Positions 21,884-22,258 of a stretch of DNA of 22,258 nt are shown piece by piece. The notes under the pieces were generated by a model. It ran no database searches. It saw only the letters and a list, made by a program, of their open reading frames with translations, and was not told the DNA's origin. The DNA is from WVWN01 sp964563535 (GTDB lineage Bacteria; RBG-13-66-14; B26-G2; WVWN01), in contig CAZLXP010000038.1 of the NCBI GenBank assembly GCA_964563535.1, positions 1 to 22,258 of the forward strand, read 5' to 3'. How positions within the stretch are numbered: position 1 is the stretch's first letter; the number at the start of each line of letters is the position of its first letter. A program made the translations under genes and the position numbers.

Positions 21884-22018
21884 ATGAGATGGGCGGCGAT
21901 ATGGCTTTCTTTTTTAACGTTGCTGTACGTCGTTAACTTGGTCGGCGACTTCATACAGGCGCGGCGCGTCCGGGCGCTCGAGGAACGGATAAAAAAGTTA
22001 GAGCAAGCGGCCGGCTAG
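21884..22018 (+). CDS. Small membrane / coiled-coil miniprotein (44 aa)
   Basis: A short ORF of 44 residues with a good ribosome site, GGAGG at 21871-21875, 8 bases before the ATG. One hydrophobic helix (about residues 3-21, WAAIWLSFLTLLYVVNLVG) is followed by a charged amphipathic helix, ARRVRALEERIKKLEQA, with leucine-type heptad spacing suggesting a short coiled coil. It starts 15 bases after the TonB-receptor stop and is followed by a terminator, so it looks like the second gene of a two-gene unit. I do not recognise a family. The ribosome site, codon style and position argue that it is real; a chance ORF remains possible. Confidence 0.68.
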   Translation: MRWAAIWLSFLTLLYVVNLVGDFIQARRVRALEERIKKLEQAAG

Positions 22019-22042
22019 TCGTCGCGCTCAGCATTAAAAATG

Positions 22043-22069
22043 AAAAAGCGGCCGTAAGGCCGCTTTTTT
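22043..22069. terminator. Bidirectional intrinsic terminator
   Basis: A perfect 11-bp inverted repeat, AAAAAGCGGCC with GGCCGCTTTTT, encloses a GTAA loop. The flanking A-run and T-run let it work on both strands, serving the receptor/miniprotein unit from the left and the dehydrogenase gene from the right. It overlaps the last bases of that gene's stop codon (22068-22070). Confidence 0.92.
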
Positions 22070-22258
22070 ATTCGAACTTTACGAGGTGCTTCAGGCCCGG
22101 CGCGCCGCGCGCGAGTACGTCCGGGAGCTCGTCGAGGGAATGTACTTCCTCGATAAGCGGCGTCGGGTCGACGCGGCCTTCGCGGAGCAATTTCAACGCC
22201 GGCGCGAACGGCCCGCAGCGATTGCCGACGACCGTAACCTCGTTGACGACCGCCGGCG
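22068..22258 (-). CDS. Zinc-type alcohol dehydrogenase (MDR family), C-terminal fragment
   Basis: The minus strand is open from the window edge to a TAA at 22070-22068, encoding 62 C-terminal residues. The stretch NEVTVVGNRCGPFAPALKLL is the well-conserved C-terminal catalytic-domain motif of medium-chain dehydrogenases related to zinc alcohol, threonine and sorbitol dehydrogenases. It is followed by EGRVDPTPLIEEVHSLDEL and a normal end (LKHLVKFE). The nucleotide-binding domain and zinc ligands are outside the window, so substrate cannot be told. It is convergent with the receptor unit and shares its terminator. Confidence 0.88.
   Translation of the reverse strand, partial: PAVVNEVTVVGNRCGPFAPALKLLREGRVDPTPLIEEVHSLDELPDVLARGAPGLKHLVKFE

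Noticed and set aside
1..22258. CRISPR arrays, tRNA genes, insertion sequences or phage genes
   Set aside because: No regularly spaced repeats, cloverleaf-type sequences, transposase or integrase proteins were seen on either strand.

Overview
The window is from a GC-rich, Gram-negative-type (diderm) bacterium. An outer-membrane architecture is implied by a TonB-dependent receptor plug and barrel, a second predicted barrel ending in Phe, a lipoprotein signal and several Sec or Tat signals. The 10-N run at 11085-11094 and the mixture of common housekeeping genes with unfamiliar ones suggest a draft or metagenome-assembled genome of an uncultured lineage. A Coatesbacteria-like candidate phylum is my guess from overall protein style, not something the sequence proves. 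Despite the high GC, ATA (Ile) codons are frequent and TTG starts are common.

Layout. (1) 1-1486: 3' part of secD (protein export), cut by the window edge and with no secF after it. (2) 1573-3172: two tandem paralogous secreted DNRLRE-domain proteins. Each has its own promoter-like sequence, strong Shine-Dalgarno (SD) and TTCG-loop terminator, and both end in the same short C-terminal motif. (3) 3207-16376: a 13-gene rightward run with gaps of at most 64 bp and several overlaps. The order is GT-C-like membrane glycosyltransferase, TlpA-like thioredoxin, DUF6029-like outer-membrane barrel, MEMO-family lipoprotein, rfbC, rfbA, an anchored orphan protein, DUF72 protein (interrupted by the assembly gap), anchored SNase-fold nuclease, rfbB, rfbD, hflX and gatB. 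All four dTDP-L-rhamnose genes are present but split into rfbCA and rfbBD by three unrelated genes. Together with the membrane glycosyltransferase they point to surface glycan synthesis, transcribed with translation and ribosome-associated genes (gatB, hflX). (4) 19418-16383, leftward: a clear sigma70-type promoter drives a Tat-exported DUF362 protein, a NapH/NapG-like polyferredoxin fusion with an internal Tat motif, and a stand-alone LigD-type 3'-phosphoesterase. This looks like a membrane/periplasmic electron-transfer module with a DNA-end-processing gene attached. (5) 19885-19448, leftward: tadA (tRNA adenosine deaminase). It is divergent, across an AT-rich spacer, from (6) 19976-22018: a BtuB-like TonB-dependent receptor and a 44-residue membrane/coiled-coil miniprotein, closed by a bidirectional terminator. 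(7) 22258-22068, leftward: the C-terminal end of an MDR-family zinc-type alcohol dehydrogenase.

No tRNA, rRNA, CRISPR array, insertion sequence or prophage gene was recognised. The least ordinary parts are the shared C-terminal motif of the DNRLRE pair, the thioredoxin-barrel-MEMO lipoprotein neighbourhood, and the polyferredoxin with a Tat signal in mid-protein. No wholly new system can be claimed from sequence alone.
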